NCBI RefSeq assembly: GCF_022340925.1
Contig: NZ_JAJDNA010000119.1
Span: 1 to 58,943 of the forward strand
Direction of reading: 5' to 3'
Origin: Thiocapsa sp.
GTDB taxonomy: Bacteria; Pseudomonadota; Gammaproteobacteria; Chromatiales; Chromatiaceae
DNA length: 58,943 bases
How positions within the stretch are numbered: the first letter of the stretch is position 1; each line of letters begins with the position of its first letter. A program made the position numbers and the translations under genes. Positions 9,063 to 17,416 of the stretch are shown here, in pieces. The notes under the pieces were generated by a model. That model was given only the letters and a program-made list of their open reading frames with translations, did no database searches and was not told the origin of the DNA.

Positions 9063-10115
9063 ATGCCTGCTCAACACTGGCGCTCCGTGCCACGCACGGC
9101 CGCAACCGATACCATCTACGGACTGGCGCTCAGCCCGGACGGGCAGCGTCTGGCCACCGCGAGCTGGGACAGCCTGGTCAAGATCTGGGACGTCGCCGCG
9201 GGGCGCGCCGAGCACCAGCTCGCCGGTCATCAGGGGCGCGTCTACACGGTACGCTTCCACCCGGCCGGAAACCGGATCGCCTCCGGCGGAACGGATACCA
9301 CCGTGCGTCTGTGGGACGTCAGCAGCGGTGCGGCACTCTGGAGTCAGAGCGGGCACAGCAGTCTGGTCTACAGCGTCGACTTCCAGCCCCAGGGGGGGCT
9401 GCTGGCCTCCGGGAGCGAGGACGGCACCATCTGCATCTGGCAGGTCGCCGACGGCATGCTGGTCCGGACCATCGAGGGACACCCCCAGTACGTCCAGGGT
9501 GTCGTCTTCTCCCCCGACGGCACACGGCTGGTCTCCGGAAGCCGGGACTGCACCATGGCAGTCTGGGACGTCGCCTCCGGCGAGGAGCTGACACGCATCG
9601 ACGTCATCAACAACGGCATCAACAGTACCCAGTTCAGCCCGGACGGCAGCCGACTCCTGCTCAGCAACGTCGACGGCTCGGTCGGTCTCTGGGATCTGGA
9701 GAACGGCAATCAGATCAGGGAGATGGAGGGACACACCTACCCCGCCTGGAGTGCGATCTTCAGCCCCGACGGCAAGCGCATCGCCTCAGGCAGCGCGGAC
9801 AAGACCATCGTCCTCTGGGACGCCGCAAGCGGCGCCGAGTTGGCGCGCCTGACCGGACACCAGAAGGATGTCTACTGCATCGCCTTCAGCCCCGACGGAC
9901 GCTGGCTCTTTTCCGGCAGCGTCGATAGGCAGATCCGCGCCTGGAGCCTGGACGGCCAGGATCCGCGATGGGAGACGCTGAGCGCGGCCTGGGAGGCCGC
10001 GGAAGCGGAGGACACACGCGCCGCCGCCGAGGCGGCAATCGCTCACGCCGCGCAGACGCCTCAACAGGGACCTGCGCCGGGTCTTTTCGGGCGTCTGTTC
10101 GGCGGTAAGCGCTGA
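9063..10115 (+). CDS. WD40 seven-repeat protein
   Basis: This 350-residue protein has seven WD40 repeats over roughly residues 12-305, each ending in a form of D-x-x-(V/I)-x-(L/I)-W and spaced about 42 residues, enough for a complete seven-bladed propeller. FSPDG recurs at repeats 4-7. No signal peptide or membrane segment is visible, so it is probably cytosolic. The tail (about 305-350) is Ala-rich and ends in GLFGRLFGGKR, a short basic amphipathic end. AAGGAG lies just upstream of ATG 9063, and it follows the acetolactate-synthase-like gene by 57 bases. Bacterial WD40 proteins serve as protein-binding platforms; its partner is not known. Confidence 0.85.
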   Translation: MPAQHWRSVPRTAATDTIYGLALSPDGQRLATASWDSLVKIWDVAAGRAEHQLAGHQGRVYTVRFHPAGNRIASGGTDTTVRLWDVSSGAALWSQSGHSSLVYSVDFQPQGGLLASGSEDGTICIWQVADGMLVRTIEGHPQYVQGVVFSPDGTRLVSGSRDCTMAVWDVASGEELTRIDVINNGINSTQFSPDGSRLLLSNVDGSVGLWDLENGNQIREMEGHTYPAWSAIFSPDGKRIASGSADKTIVLWDAASGAELARLTGHQKDVYCIAFSPDGRWLFSGSVDRQIRAWSLDGQDPRWETLSAAWEAAEAEDTRAAAEAAIAHAAQTPQQGPAPGLFGRLFGGKR

Positions 10116-10477
10116 GACGGAGGGGTCGCGACCGGCGAATCGGGGGCCGGATAGCGGGTCGCCAGGTTGTCGCCAAAGAAGACGGGGGCTGCAAGCATTG
10201 GATCGACGAATCTTCTAACTTGACAGAATTCATCGGGGAACCCTTGCCCTGCTGCGGCGATGCGCACAAGGTAGGTCGAGGCAGGGCTTCCGGCGCTCAC
10301 TGCCTCCTGCGACCGGCCACCAAGCCGCACGGTCTGCGGCCTGGATCATCCGCTGCCGCGGGCGATCGCGCGCTGGCGTATGAGGACTGGAGCCGGGGCA
10401 ACAGCGCATACCTCGGATAGACCCAGACGCCCACTGAGACAGCCCTCGCCGAGCAAGGGCTGGGGAGACCCGAGACC
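10116..10477. other. Intergenic region before malate synthase, no gene seen
   Basis: These 362 bases separate the WD40 gene from malate synthase on the same strand. I find no convincing reading frame, tRNA or T-tailed hairpin. A TTGACA at 10219-10224 has no good -10 partner. The malate synthase ribosome site GGGGAGACC is at the very end. Confidence 0.5.
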
Positions 10478-12658
10478 ATGACAGAACGCGTGGACGTGGG
10501 CGGACTGAAGGTCGCCCGACCCCTTTACGACCTGCTTCGCAACGAGGTCCTCCCAGGCACCGGGATCACAGCCGACGCCCTCTTGCAGGCCTTCGGCGAG
10601 ATGGTGCGTGAGCTTGCACCGCGGCACCGTGAGCTGTTGGCAAAGCGCGACGAGATGCAGACCAGCATCGACGCGTGGCATCTCAAGCAGCGCGGACGCG
10701 CCCCCGACCTGGGGGCCTATCGTGCCTTCTTGTCGGACATCGGTTATTTGGTTACCGAAGGACCCGACTTCACCGTCACCACGGCGGATGTCGACGCGGA
10801 GATCGCCCACCTCGCCGGCCCGCAGCTCGTGGTCCCCGTGAGCAACGCCCGCTACGCCCTCAACGCCGCCAATGCCCGCTGGGGCAGTCTCTACGACGCA
10901 CTCTACGGAACCGACGCCATCCCAGACAACGGCGGCTTAGAGCGCGGTACCGTCTACAACGCCAGACGCGGCGCCGAGGTCATCGCACGCGCTGCCGCCG
11001 TTCTCGATCAGGCCGCACCGCTCAACCGGGGGTCACACGGCGAATCCTGCGGCTATCGTATCGAGGACGGCCAACTGGTCGTCTGTCTGCACGACAACCG
11101 TCAGACCATGCTGAGCGAGCCAAGCCGGTTCGTCGGCTACCGCGGAACCCCGGATCAACCCGAGGCCATCCTGCTGGTCAACCACGGGCTGCACATCGAG
11201 ATCCGCATCGATCGCGATCATCCGGTCGGTCGCGCCAGCCCGGCCGGTGTCGCCGACGTGGTGCTGGAATCGGCCGTCACCAGTATCCAGGATTGTGAGG
11301 ACTCGGTCGCCGCCGTCGACACCGAGGACAAGGTCGCGGTCTATCGTAACTGGCTGGGTCTCATGAAGGGCGATCTGACCGCCCGTTTCCAGAAGGGCGG
11401 CAGGGTCGTCGAGCGCGCCTTGGAACCCGACCGGATCTACCGCACCCCGCGAGGCGGCACCCTCACCCTGCCCGGACGTGCGGTCATGCTGGTGCGCAAC
11501 GTCGGCCACCTGATGTCGACGGATGCGGTGCTCGACGCCGCTGGCGAGGCGGTCCCGGAGGGGATGCTCGACGGCCTCATCACCGTCGCCTGCGCCCTGC
11601 ACGACATCCATCCGAGCTATGGGGCCTTCCGCAACTCACGCGCCGGAAGCATTTACATCGTCAAGCCGAAGATGCATGGGCCCGACGAGGTCCGGCTCGC
11701 CGTCGACCTCTTCGCGCGTCTCGAGGATGCCCTCGGTCTCGCCCGCAACAGGCTCAAGATCGGCATCATGGACGAGGAGTGCCGCACGACCCTGAACCTC
11801 AAGGAATGCATCCGAGTGGCCCGCGAGCGGGTGATCTTCATCAACACCGGATTCCTGGACCGCACCGGTGACGAGATCCACACCGGCATGGAGGCCGGGG
11901 CGATGCTGCGTAAGGCGGACATGAAGACCGCGCCCTGGCTGCTCGCATACGAGGACTGGAACGTCGACGTCGGGCTCGCCTGCGGGCTGCCCGGACATGC
12001 CCAGATCGGCAAAGGCATGTGGACCATGCCCGACGAGATGCATGCGATGCTCGCCACCAAGGCCAACCATCCCAAGGCCGGTGCGAGCTGCGCCTGGGTC
12101 CCCTCTCCGACGGCGGCAACACTACACGCGCTGCACTACCATGAGGTCGACGTGGCCGCGGTTCAGGCCGAGATCGCTTCCGCCGGACCCCGTGCCAGTC
12201 GGGACGCCATCCTGCAGATCCCGCTGGACCCCCAATGCGCCTGGAGCCCGGCGGAGATCCAACGGGAGCTTGACAACAACTGCCAGGGGATCCTGGGCTA
12301 TGTGGTCCGCTGGGTCGACCAAGGGGTCGGCTGCTCCAAGGTGCCTGATATCGGCAACGTGGGTCTAATGGAAGACCGAGCGACCCTGCGGATCTCCAGT
12401 CAACACGTGGCGAACTGGCTCCACCATGGCATTGTCTCCCCGGAGCAGGTGATGGAGACACTCCGGCGCATGGCCGCGGTTGTCGATGCGCAGAACGCCG
12501 GCGACCCCTTCTATCGCCCCATGGCCCCGGGGTTCGACGGGATCGCCTTCCAAGCTGCGGCTGACCTCGTCTTCAAGGGACGCGACGCGCCCAACGGCTA
12601 CACCGAGCCCACGCTGCATGCAATGCGCAGGCGGGTCAAGGCCCTCCAGCAGACATGA
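10478..12658 (+). CDS. glcB: Malate synthase G
   Basis: This 726-residue cytosolic enzyme condenses glyoxylate with acetyl-CoA to give malate, the second step of the glyoxylate route. Length and sequence fit isoform G (about 720 residues) rather than the shorter isoform A. Visible landmarks are the N-terminal [19 protein letters not shown], the central [19 protein letters not shown], the TIM-barrel segment with KMHGPDEV and [17 protein letters not shown], and the C-terminal [24 protein letters not shown]. No isocitrate lyase or glc operon gene is adjacent, so glyoxylate may come from glycolate oxidation or a distant aceA. Confidence 0.96.
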   Translation: MTERVDVGGLKVARPLYDLLRNEVLPGTGITADALLQAFGEMVRELAPRHRELLAKRDEMQTSIDAWHLKQRGRAPDLGAYRAFLSDIGYLVTEGPDFTVTTADVDAEIAHLAGPQLVVPVSNARYALNAANARWGSLYDALYGTDAIPDNGGLERGTVYNARRGAEVIARAAAVLDQAAPLNRGSHGESCGYRIEDGQLVVCLHDNRQTMLSEPSRFVGYRGTPDQPEAILLVNHGLHIEIRIDRDHPVGRASPAGVADVVLESAVTSIQDCEDSVAAVDTEDKVAVYRNWLGLMKGDLTARFQKGGRVVERALEPDRIYRTPRGGTLTLPGRAVMLVRNVGHLMSTDAVLDAAGEAVPEGMLDGLITVACALHDIHPSYGAFRNSRAGSIYIVKPKMHGPDEVRLAVDLFARLEDALGLARNRLKIGIMDEECRTTLNLKECIRVARERVIFINTGFLDRTGDEIHTGMEAGAMLRKADMKTAPWLLAYEDWNVDVGLACGLPGHAQIGKGMWTMPDEMHAMLATKANHPKAGASCAWVPSPTAATLHALHYHEVDVAAVQAEIASAGPRASRDAILQIPLDPQCAWSPAEIQRELDNNCQGILGYVVRWVDQGVGCSKVPDIGNVGLMEDRATLRISSQHVANWLHHGIVSPEQVMETLRRMAAVVDAQNAGDPFYRPMAPGFDGIAFQAAADLVFKGRDAPNGYTEPTLHAMRRRVKALQQT

Positions 12659-12870
12659 AAGCGCCCGAATCTCATAATCTGCAACTCCGTTGACCTGGAT
12701 TAGGTTGCATCCCCGGGATTTCGGTTCATCATTACCGGGAATTGCATTGACAATTGTCTATTCGGACCGAGGGCCGGTCCGACTGGAGACGCACACGGAA
12801 CCGGAGCCAAAGGACAGGCGCGATGACCACCAAGCCGTATCAGACCACCTAGCGGGTGGAGGAGCGATGT

Positions 12871-13212
12871 ATGTCCACCATGCAGATCGCCGGACGGAAG
12901 TTCGAGCTCAACAAGCAAGGCCATCTCGCCGATTTCGGTGACTGGGACCCCACGGTCGCCAAGGCGTTGGCCGAAGATGAAGGCATCAATCTGACCGAGT
13001 GCCACTGGGCGGTCATCAACTTCCTGCGCGAATACTACGCGACCCATGAGATCCCGCCTTCCCCGCGTGTCGTGATCAAGACGATCGGGGGTCATGTCTC
13101 CCCGCATGTCCCTTGTACCCGGAAGCACCTGGAGGGACTGTTCCCGAACGGCGGCTGCAAACAGGCCTGCCGTTTGGCGGGACTGCCGAGATACTACTGC
13201 CATTCCTGTTGA
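12871..13212 (+). CDS. DsrC/TusE-family sulfur carrier paralog with C-terminal CxxC
   Basis: This 113-residue protein is clearly in the DsrC/TusE family: GRKFELNKQGHLADFGDWDP at the start, NFLREYYATHEIPPSPRV in the middle and LFPNGGCKQACRLAGLPR near the end. In DsrC, two C-arm cysteines carry sulfur: CysB at about position 100 and CysA at the penultimate position. Here Cys100 is kept, but the tail reads YYCHSC, giving Cys110 and a terminal Cys113 instead of a single penultimate cysteine. Further cysteines sit at 44, 82 and 96. GGAGGAGC precedes ATG 12871. No dsr or tus genes are nearby, so this is a stand-alone paralog with an undetermined partner. Confidence 0.88.
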   Translation: MSTMQIAGRKFELNKQGHLADFGDWDPTVAKALAEDEGINLTECHWAVINFLREYYATHEIPPSPRVVIKTIGGHVSPHVPCTRKHLEGLFPNGGCKQACRLAGLPRYYCHSC

Positions 13213-13265
13213 CCCGGGCGTCGGGTGGATGGCGCTCGACCGACAGGCCTCGCTCTCCATGGCAA

Positions 13266-13285
13266 CCCGGCCCCGCGGGGCCGGG
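13266..13285. repeat. 20-bp perfect GC palindrome between convergent genes
   Basis: CCCGGCCCCGCGGGGCCGGG is perfectly palindromic and lies between the DsrC-like gene (+) and malQ (-), 53 bases after the former's stop. It could form an 8-bp stem with a four-base loop in transcripts from either side. No T-tract follows in either direction. It may serve as a bidirectional transcript-end stem. Confidence 0.45.
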
Positions 13286-13363
13286 CTCGGAGCCTTCGTG
13301 AGGCACTGTCGACCGTCGCAAAGGCGCGCGCTTGCTGCTGAACGCCCGGTGCCCGCGCTGCGA

Positions 13364-14872
13364 TCAGATCGGAACAGGTAACCGCCCATAGAGCCGACTG
13401 AGCACCCGCAGGCGATCGGCCGCGGCATCCGTGAGCATGTCATCACGATAACGCCAGACCCAATTGCCCTCGGACGTTCCCGGCCGGTTCATGCATGCCT
13501 CCGGCCCCAGCCCCAAGACATCCTGCATCGGAAACAGCGCGAGCGCCGCGACCGACGCGAGCGCGCCACGAATGAAATCCCAGTGCACCTCGGTGCCGTC
13601 GCTGTTGAGATAGAGCCGGGCGTTGTGCTGGGTCGCAGGGTCGCGCAGCGACCACCAGCCGAGCAGCGTGTTGTTGTCATGGGTGCCCGTATAGACGACC
13701 AGGCGCCGACGATGATTGTGGGGCAGAAAAGAGGAGCGGCCAAACCCGCCCGCGGTGTCCTCGAATCCGAATTGCAGGACCGCCATTCCGGGAAGCTTAA
13801 GCTGGTCGCGCAGGGTCTCGACGTCCTGGGTGATGACGCCCAAGTCTTCGGCGATCAGCGGCAGGTCATCGCCGAGCGCCGCGCGCAAGGCGTCGAAGAG
13901 CGCCATCCCCGGCCCCGGCACCCAACGACCGTTGATGGCGGTCTCCTCGTGGGCTGGGATCTCCCAGTAGCCGGCGAATCCCCGGAAGTGGTCGATCCGC
14001 ACGTAATCCACCAGCTCCAGCACCCTGCGCAGACGCTGCACCCAGAAACGGTAGCCGTCTGCCGCCAAACTCGGCCAATCATAGAGTGGATTGCCCCAGC
14101 GCTGCCCGGTGGCGCTGAAATAGTCCGGGGGGACACCGGCGACGACTGTCGGATGACCCGCTTCATCGAGCTGGAACCACTCCCGATGCGTCCACACCTC
14201 ACTCGAATCGTGGGCGACGAAGATCGGCATATCACCGATCAGACGGACGCCGTGGCTGTTGGCATAGGCACGGAGGGCGGACCATTGCTTGAAGAAGAGA
14301 TACTGGATCAGGTGCTGGGCCTCCAGCTCACCTGCGTGCGCCGCGCCCCAACGCGCCAGTGTATCCGGATCCCGTCGCGCATACTCGGCGCGCCATTCGG
14401 TCCAGGGGCGATAGCCATGGTGAACCTTGAGCGCATGATAGAGGGCGAAGTCATCCAGCCAGTCCGCATGCGTCTCGCGGAACCGCGCATAGTCCTCGCG
14501 ATCGGCGTCGCCTGCACGCTCATGAAACGCCTTCACCGCCCGCGACAGAAGCCTGCGCTTCCAAGGAAGCACGGCACCGAAATCCACATCGTCGTTCGAA
14601 AATCTCGATGAGCTCAGATCATCCGGATCGATCCATCCGTCCTGGAGCAGGAGCTCGGGACTGATCAGCAGAGGATTTCCGGCGAAGGCAGAGGTGCACT
14701 GATACGGTGATTCGCCATATCCGGTCGGACCGAGCGGCAGCATCTGCCACAACCCCTGCCCCGCTGCCGCGAGAAAATCCACGAAACGACGGGCAGAAGG
14801 CCCGAGATCGCCGATGCCGAACCGGCCGGGCAGCGATGTCGGGTGAAGCAGAATGCCGCTGGTGCGGTGCAT
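13364..14872 (-). CDS. malQ: 4-alpha-glucanotransferase (amylomaltase, GH77)
   Basis: This 502-residue enzyme moves alpha-1,4-glucan segments between acceptors, releasing glucose from malto-oligosaccharides. The N terminus has the family pattern RTSGILLHPTSLPGRFGIGD. Catalytic-region motifs are YVRIDHFRGFAGYWEIP (nucleophile Asp), LPLIAEDLG (acid/base Glu) and TGTHDNNTLLGWW (third Asp). The length is that of the short bacterial/plant D-enzyme type rather than the ~690-residue E. coli form. It stands alone here, facing the DsrC-like gene. It fits a set with glgA, the GH13 gene and amylosucrase elsewhere in the window, all acting on alpha-glucans. Confidence 0.95.
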   Translation of the reverse strand: MHRTSGILLHPTSLPGRFGIGDLGPSARRFVDFLAAAGQGLWQMLPLGPTGYGESPYQCTSAFAGNPLLISPELLLQDGWIDPDDLSSSRFSNDDVDFGAVLPWKRRLLSRAVKAFHERAGDADREDYARFRETHADWLDDFALYHALKVHHGYRPWTEWRAEYARRDPDTLARWGAAHAGELEAQHLIQYLFFKQWSALRAYANSHGVRLIGDMPIFVAHDSSEVWTHREWFQLDEAGHPTVVAGVPPDYFSATGQRWGNPLYDWPSLAADGYRFWVQRLRRVLELVDYVRIDHFRGFAGYWEIPAHEETAINGRWVPGPGMALFDALRAALGDDLPLIAEDLGVITQDVETLRDQLKLPGMAVLQFGFEDTAGGFGRSSFLPHNHRRRLVVYTGTHDNNTLLGWWSLRDPATQHNARLYLNSDGTEVHWDFIRGALASVAALALFPMQDVLGLGPEACMNRPGTSEGNWVWRYRDDMLTDAAADRLRVLSRLYGRLPVPI

Positions 14873-15256
14873 GCCTGGACTCCAGTTCGGGTCGGGGGCC
14901 TAAACCCGGAAGTCTACCCAAAGCGGATCCGAAAAGCCGCGCCGGCTCGGAAAAAATCGCGGACCAATACCTTCCCCCGCCCGCTTCCTGCTCCAGGCGT
15001 CTACCTCCGGATCGGTGAGCTGCGCGATGCACCTCACAGAGCAACCGATCCTTGCCGGTCCGGAGCGCGTGTTGGTCAGACCATCAACGATGGTTGGGAT
15101 ACGGTCTTTGCAAGCTCGAAGGCTGTGGCGCTTGCCCAGGGGCACAGGTATGCGAGCAAGGGAGAAGACAGCGCACGGCACGGACGAGACCGCGCCGACA
15201 CACCTGTGGGCCTTCACCCGCCGGGCGCCGCACCGCAGGCGCCCGGCGTAAAGGCC
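14873..15256. other. Intergenic region upstream of malQ, no gene seen
   Basis: These 384 bases lie between the malQ start and the fasciclin-gene stop, both on the minus strand. They should hold the malQ promoter and the fasciclin transcript end. Open frames on both strands are short and unlike any protein I know. The only structural element found is the hairpin listed separately. Confidence 0.5.
15221..15246 (-). terminator. Terminator-like hairpin after the fasciclin gene
   Basis: CCGGGCGCC (15221-15229) pairs perfectly with GGCGCCCGG (15238-15246) around an eight-base loop. The stem begins 10 bases past the stop of the minus-strand fasciclin gene, where a terminator is expected. No U-run follows on that strand, so it may be a transcript-stabilising or rho-assisted end rather than a classic intrinsic terminator. 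Confidence 0.5.
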
Positions 15257-15856
15257 TTACAGCATCAACCGATCGATGACATGAACGATGCCGTTATTGG
15301 CCACGATCGACTGGGTCACGGTCGCATCAGCAACCTTCAGGTGGCCCTCCACACCGACCTGGAGCGGATGACCGGCGAGGGTGGTGGCCGTGCGCCCCTG
15401 CATCATGTCGGTCGCACTGAGACGACCGGGGACGACATGCGCCGCAATCACGTCCCGCAGTGCAGCCGGATCGGTCATGAGGGCATCCAAACGCTCTTGC
15501 GGCAGACGGGCGAACGCATCGTTGCTGGGGGCGAAGACCGTATACGGACCGTCGCCCCGAAGCATTGCCTCGGCACCTGCAACCTTGATCGCCGACTGCA
15601 GCTGACTGAAGATCGCCGCTCCGCCAGTGATGTCGGCGAGGCTCTTGTCGACGCCGTAGCCGGGTGTGCGGGTACTGTCGTAACCGGCGAACGGATCGGA
15701 CGGCTTGGCGTTGACGAGGCCGGCACGCGCGCGCTCCATCGTCTCTTCGCCCGCGTACCTGCTTCCGAAAGACAAGGCCGTGAGTGGACCGAGGGTGATC
15801 GCCAGACCGAGGGCGATGGTCAGAGGGCTCATGCCGGGTGCTCTCTCGTTGCTCAT
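15257..15856 (-). CDS. Fasciclin (FAS1) domain protein with N-terminal membrane anchor
   Basis: This 199-residue protein starts at ATG 15856, with GGAGGAACC eight bases before it; a longer in-frame extension upstream lacks such a site. Residues 9-30 are hydrophobic (SPLTIALGLAITLGPLTALS), a signal anchor or signal peptide without a clear cleavage motif. Residues ~70-199 form one FAS1 domain, with the H1 motif TVFAPSNDAFARLP and the closing motif NNGIVHVIDRLML. FAS1 proteins are extracellular or periplasmic and mediate adhesion. In photosynthetic and sulfur bacteria they are often secreted, but no specific partner is known here. Confidence 0.88.
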   Translation of the reverse strand: MSNERAPGMSPLTIALGLAITLGPLTALSFGSRYAGEETMERARAGLVNAKPSDPFAGYDSTRTPGYGVDKSLADITGGAAIFSQLQSAIKVAGAEAMLRGDGPYTVFAPSNDAFARLPQERLDALMTDPAALRDVIAAHVVPGRLSATDMMQGRTATTLAGHPLQVGVEGHLKVADATVTQSIVANNGIVHVIDRLML

Positions 15857-16382
15857 CTTCAGGTTCCTCCGAGTCAAGACAGAATGGACAAGGGCCGATA
15901 TCATGGCCGAGCGATTGCCGGTTGCCTCATGCCGAGGCATTTTCCGACCTGCGCACTCAGGAATTTGGGCAGTCCGGCAGGACTCAAGCAAACCACTGTG
16001 CGAAACAGGGTCATTCGACTCATGAAGCGGTTCTCGTTCCCCCGCCAAGATTCCCGCGGGCCGCTGGGACCGAGATCGAGAGGGCGAAAGGGCGCGACCT
16101 GCAGCGTCGACTCGACACCCTGCAAGCGGTGCTGACGACGCATTGAACCGGGATCGATCAGACGCAACCTGGACGGTCGCGGAGAGAGCAAGGCGCCTCC
16201 GATGTCGGGACGGGGGCAGACCCGGTGCAGTCTGAGCGCACCGGCGCGAACGGAACGACCGGGTCTCGGGCCTGCGCGGAAACCGAAACTGCGCGTCAGG
16301 GGTATCGGCGTGACAGGCTGTGCGATGCCGTCACACTGATGCGTGAACGATGAATAGATCTCAAACAAGAGAGGGGTAACTG
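15857..16382. other. Divergent intergenic region, no gene seen
   Basis: These 526 bases separate the fasciclin gene (-) from a small membrane-peptide gene (+) and must contain promoters for both. Frames here are antisense or arginine-rich translations typical of non-coding GC-rich DNA. The last 40 bases are less GC-rich and end in AGAGGGG, the ribosome site of the following peptide. I could not assign a -35/-10 pair with confidence. Confidence 0.45.
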
Positions 16383-16532
16383 ATGTCCAGCGGGGCAATC
16401 AAGGGTCTAGAGGTGCTGCTCATTGCCGGCGTCGTTGTCTGGTTCGCCTACTCGCAGCTGAGCGCGCTGAATCGAGCGAAACAGACCAGCGACAAGGAGG
16501 AGGAGACCGCGGAGGGTCAACGCGAGAGGTAG
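16383..16532 (+). CDS. Small single-pass membrane peptide, 49 residues
   Basis: An ATG at 16383, preceded by AGAGGGG at good spacing, opens a 49-codon frame ending TAG 16530-16532. The peptide has a short polar start, one hydrophobic helix (residues ~8-26, GLEVLLIAGVVVWFAYSQL) and a highly charged tail with EEE and QRER. This is a typical small inner-membrane protein layout with a cytoplasmic C-tail. Its last 16 bases overlap the 3' end of the convergent glycosyltransferase gene. I do not recognise the family. The good ribosome site and clean hydrophobic/charged partition argue that it is real. Confidence 0.65.
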   Translation: MSSGAIKGLEVLLIAGVVVWFAYSQLSALNRAKQTSDKEEETAEGQRER

Positions 16533-17416
16533 CTCTGCACGGCGTCCTTCAGGGTGTTGAACGTGCGCCTGAGCTCGGCCAGAGTCGCCGTCAGCTCGGG
16601 GGAGTCCTGCATGTCGTGCGAAACTCGGCGAATCGTCTCGGCATGCTGACGTTTCCACGCCGCGATCCGATCGCTTAGACGCTTCAGCGCCTCGTCCGCC
16701 CCCACGTCCCGGTTCGACTCGCCATAGCCGAACTGGTAGTCGACGATGTCCTCGGTGATCTCGCCTTTGAAAAGGCGGTACAACTCCACTTGGATGCACT
16801 TGGCGCTGTAGCTGAACCGCCCATCCTTCTCCAGGCGTCGCACACTCATGCGAATGGACGTCGATTGAAGCAGGTGCAGCGGAGCATAGCGGGCAGCCCG
16901 CTTGACGAAATCGTGATCCTCCGCGAGACGAAGCTGCTCGTCGAACCCGCCGACGCGATCGAACAGCGTGTGATCGACGAAGATGGCAAATCCGCCGGCA
17001 TGCGGATCACTCTTCAGGCTCAGCCTGACATAGAGATTGGCGAGCTCGAAGAGCAGCTGATCCAGAGGACGATCCGAGTCCGGCTCGAACGAACAGGTCG
17101 CGAGCCGGATCCCTTCCGCCGTCATTTCCCCGAGCGCCTTCGCGAGAAAGTCTGGAGGCGGCATCACATCGGCATCGAGGAAGAACAGCCACTCACCGCG
17201 CGCCAGCGCAGCACCCCTGTTGCGTCCGACCGCGGGCATCCCACCGTCGGTCAGGACCACGCCGCGTGACTTGCAGATCTCGCGGGTGCCATCGCTGGAG
17301 CCGGCATCGGCCACCACGACCTCGAAATCACGGAAGGTCTGTCGATCAAGCCGGTCCAGCAGCCCGGGCAAGAGCTTCGACTCGTTCAAGGCGGGAATGA
17401 TGACGCTTGCCTTCAT
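16517..17416 (-). CDS. Family 2 glycosyltransferase
   Basis: This 299-residue protein has a GT-A fold: MKASVIIPALNESKLLPGLL at the start, VVVADAGSSDGT for the nucleotide, and the metal-binding FFLDADVMP (Asp81-x-Asp83). The AEDHDFVKRAAR segment supplies the likely catalytic aspartate. There is no membrane anchor at the start; a weakly hydrophobic stretch near residues 175-185 is not convincing. The C-terminal ~80 residues form charged helices. Its start overlaps the stop of the GH1 gene by ATGA, so the two are translated together. Acceptor and donor sugars are unknown. Confidence 0.85.
   Translation of the reverse strand: MKASVIIPALNESKLLPGLLDRLDRQTFRDFEVVVADAGSSDGTREICKSRGVVLTDGGMPAVGRNRGAALARGEWLFFLDADVMPPPDFLAKALGEMTAEGIRLATCSFEPDSDRPLDQLLFELANLYVRLSLKSDPHAGGFAIFVDHTLFDRVGGFDEQLRLAEDHDFVKRAARYAPLHLLQSTSIRMSVRRLEKDGRFSYSAKCIQVELYRLFKGEITEDIVDYQFGYGESNRDVGADEALKRLSDRIAAWKRQHAETIRRVSHDMQDSPELTATLAELRRTFNTLKDAVQSYLSR

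Noticed and set aside
12747..12758. TTGACAATTGTC as a promoter or operator upstream of the DsrC-like gene
   Set aside because: It contains a 10-bp palindrome and a -35-like hexamer, but no -10 is found at suitable spacing; too short to call alone.
15901..16398. 165-codon minus-strand frame upstream of the fasciclin gene
   Set aside because: Composition is Arg/Pro/Ser-rich with no motif, and it overlaps the start of the better-supported membrane peptide on the other strand.
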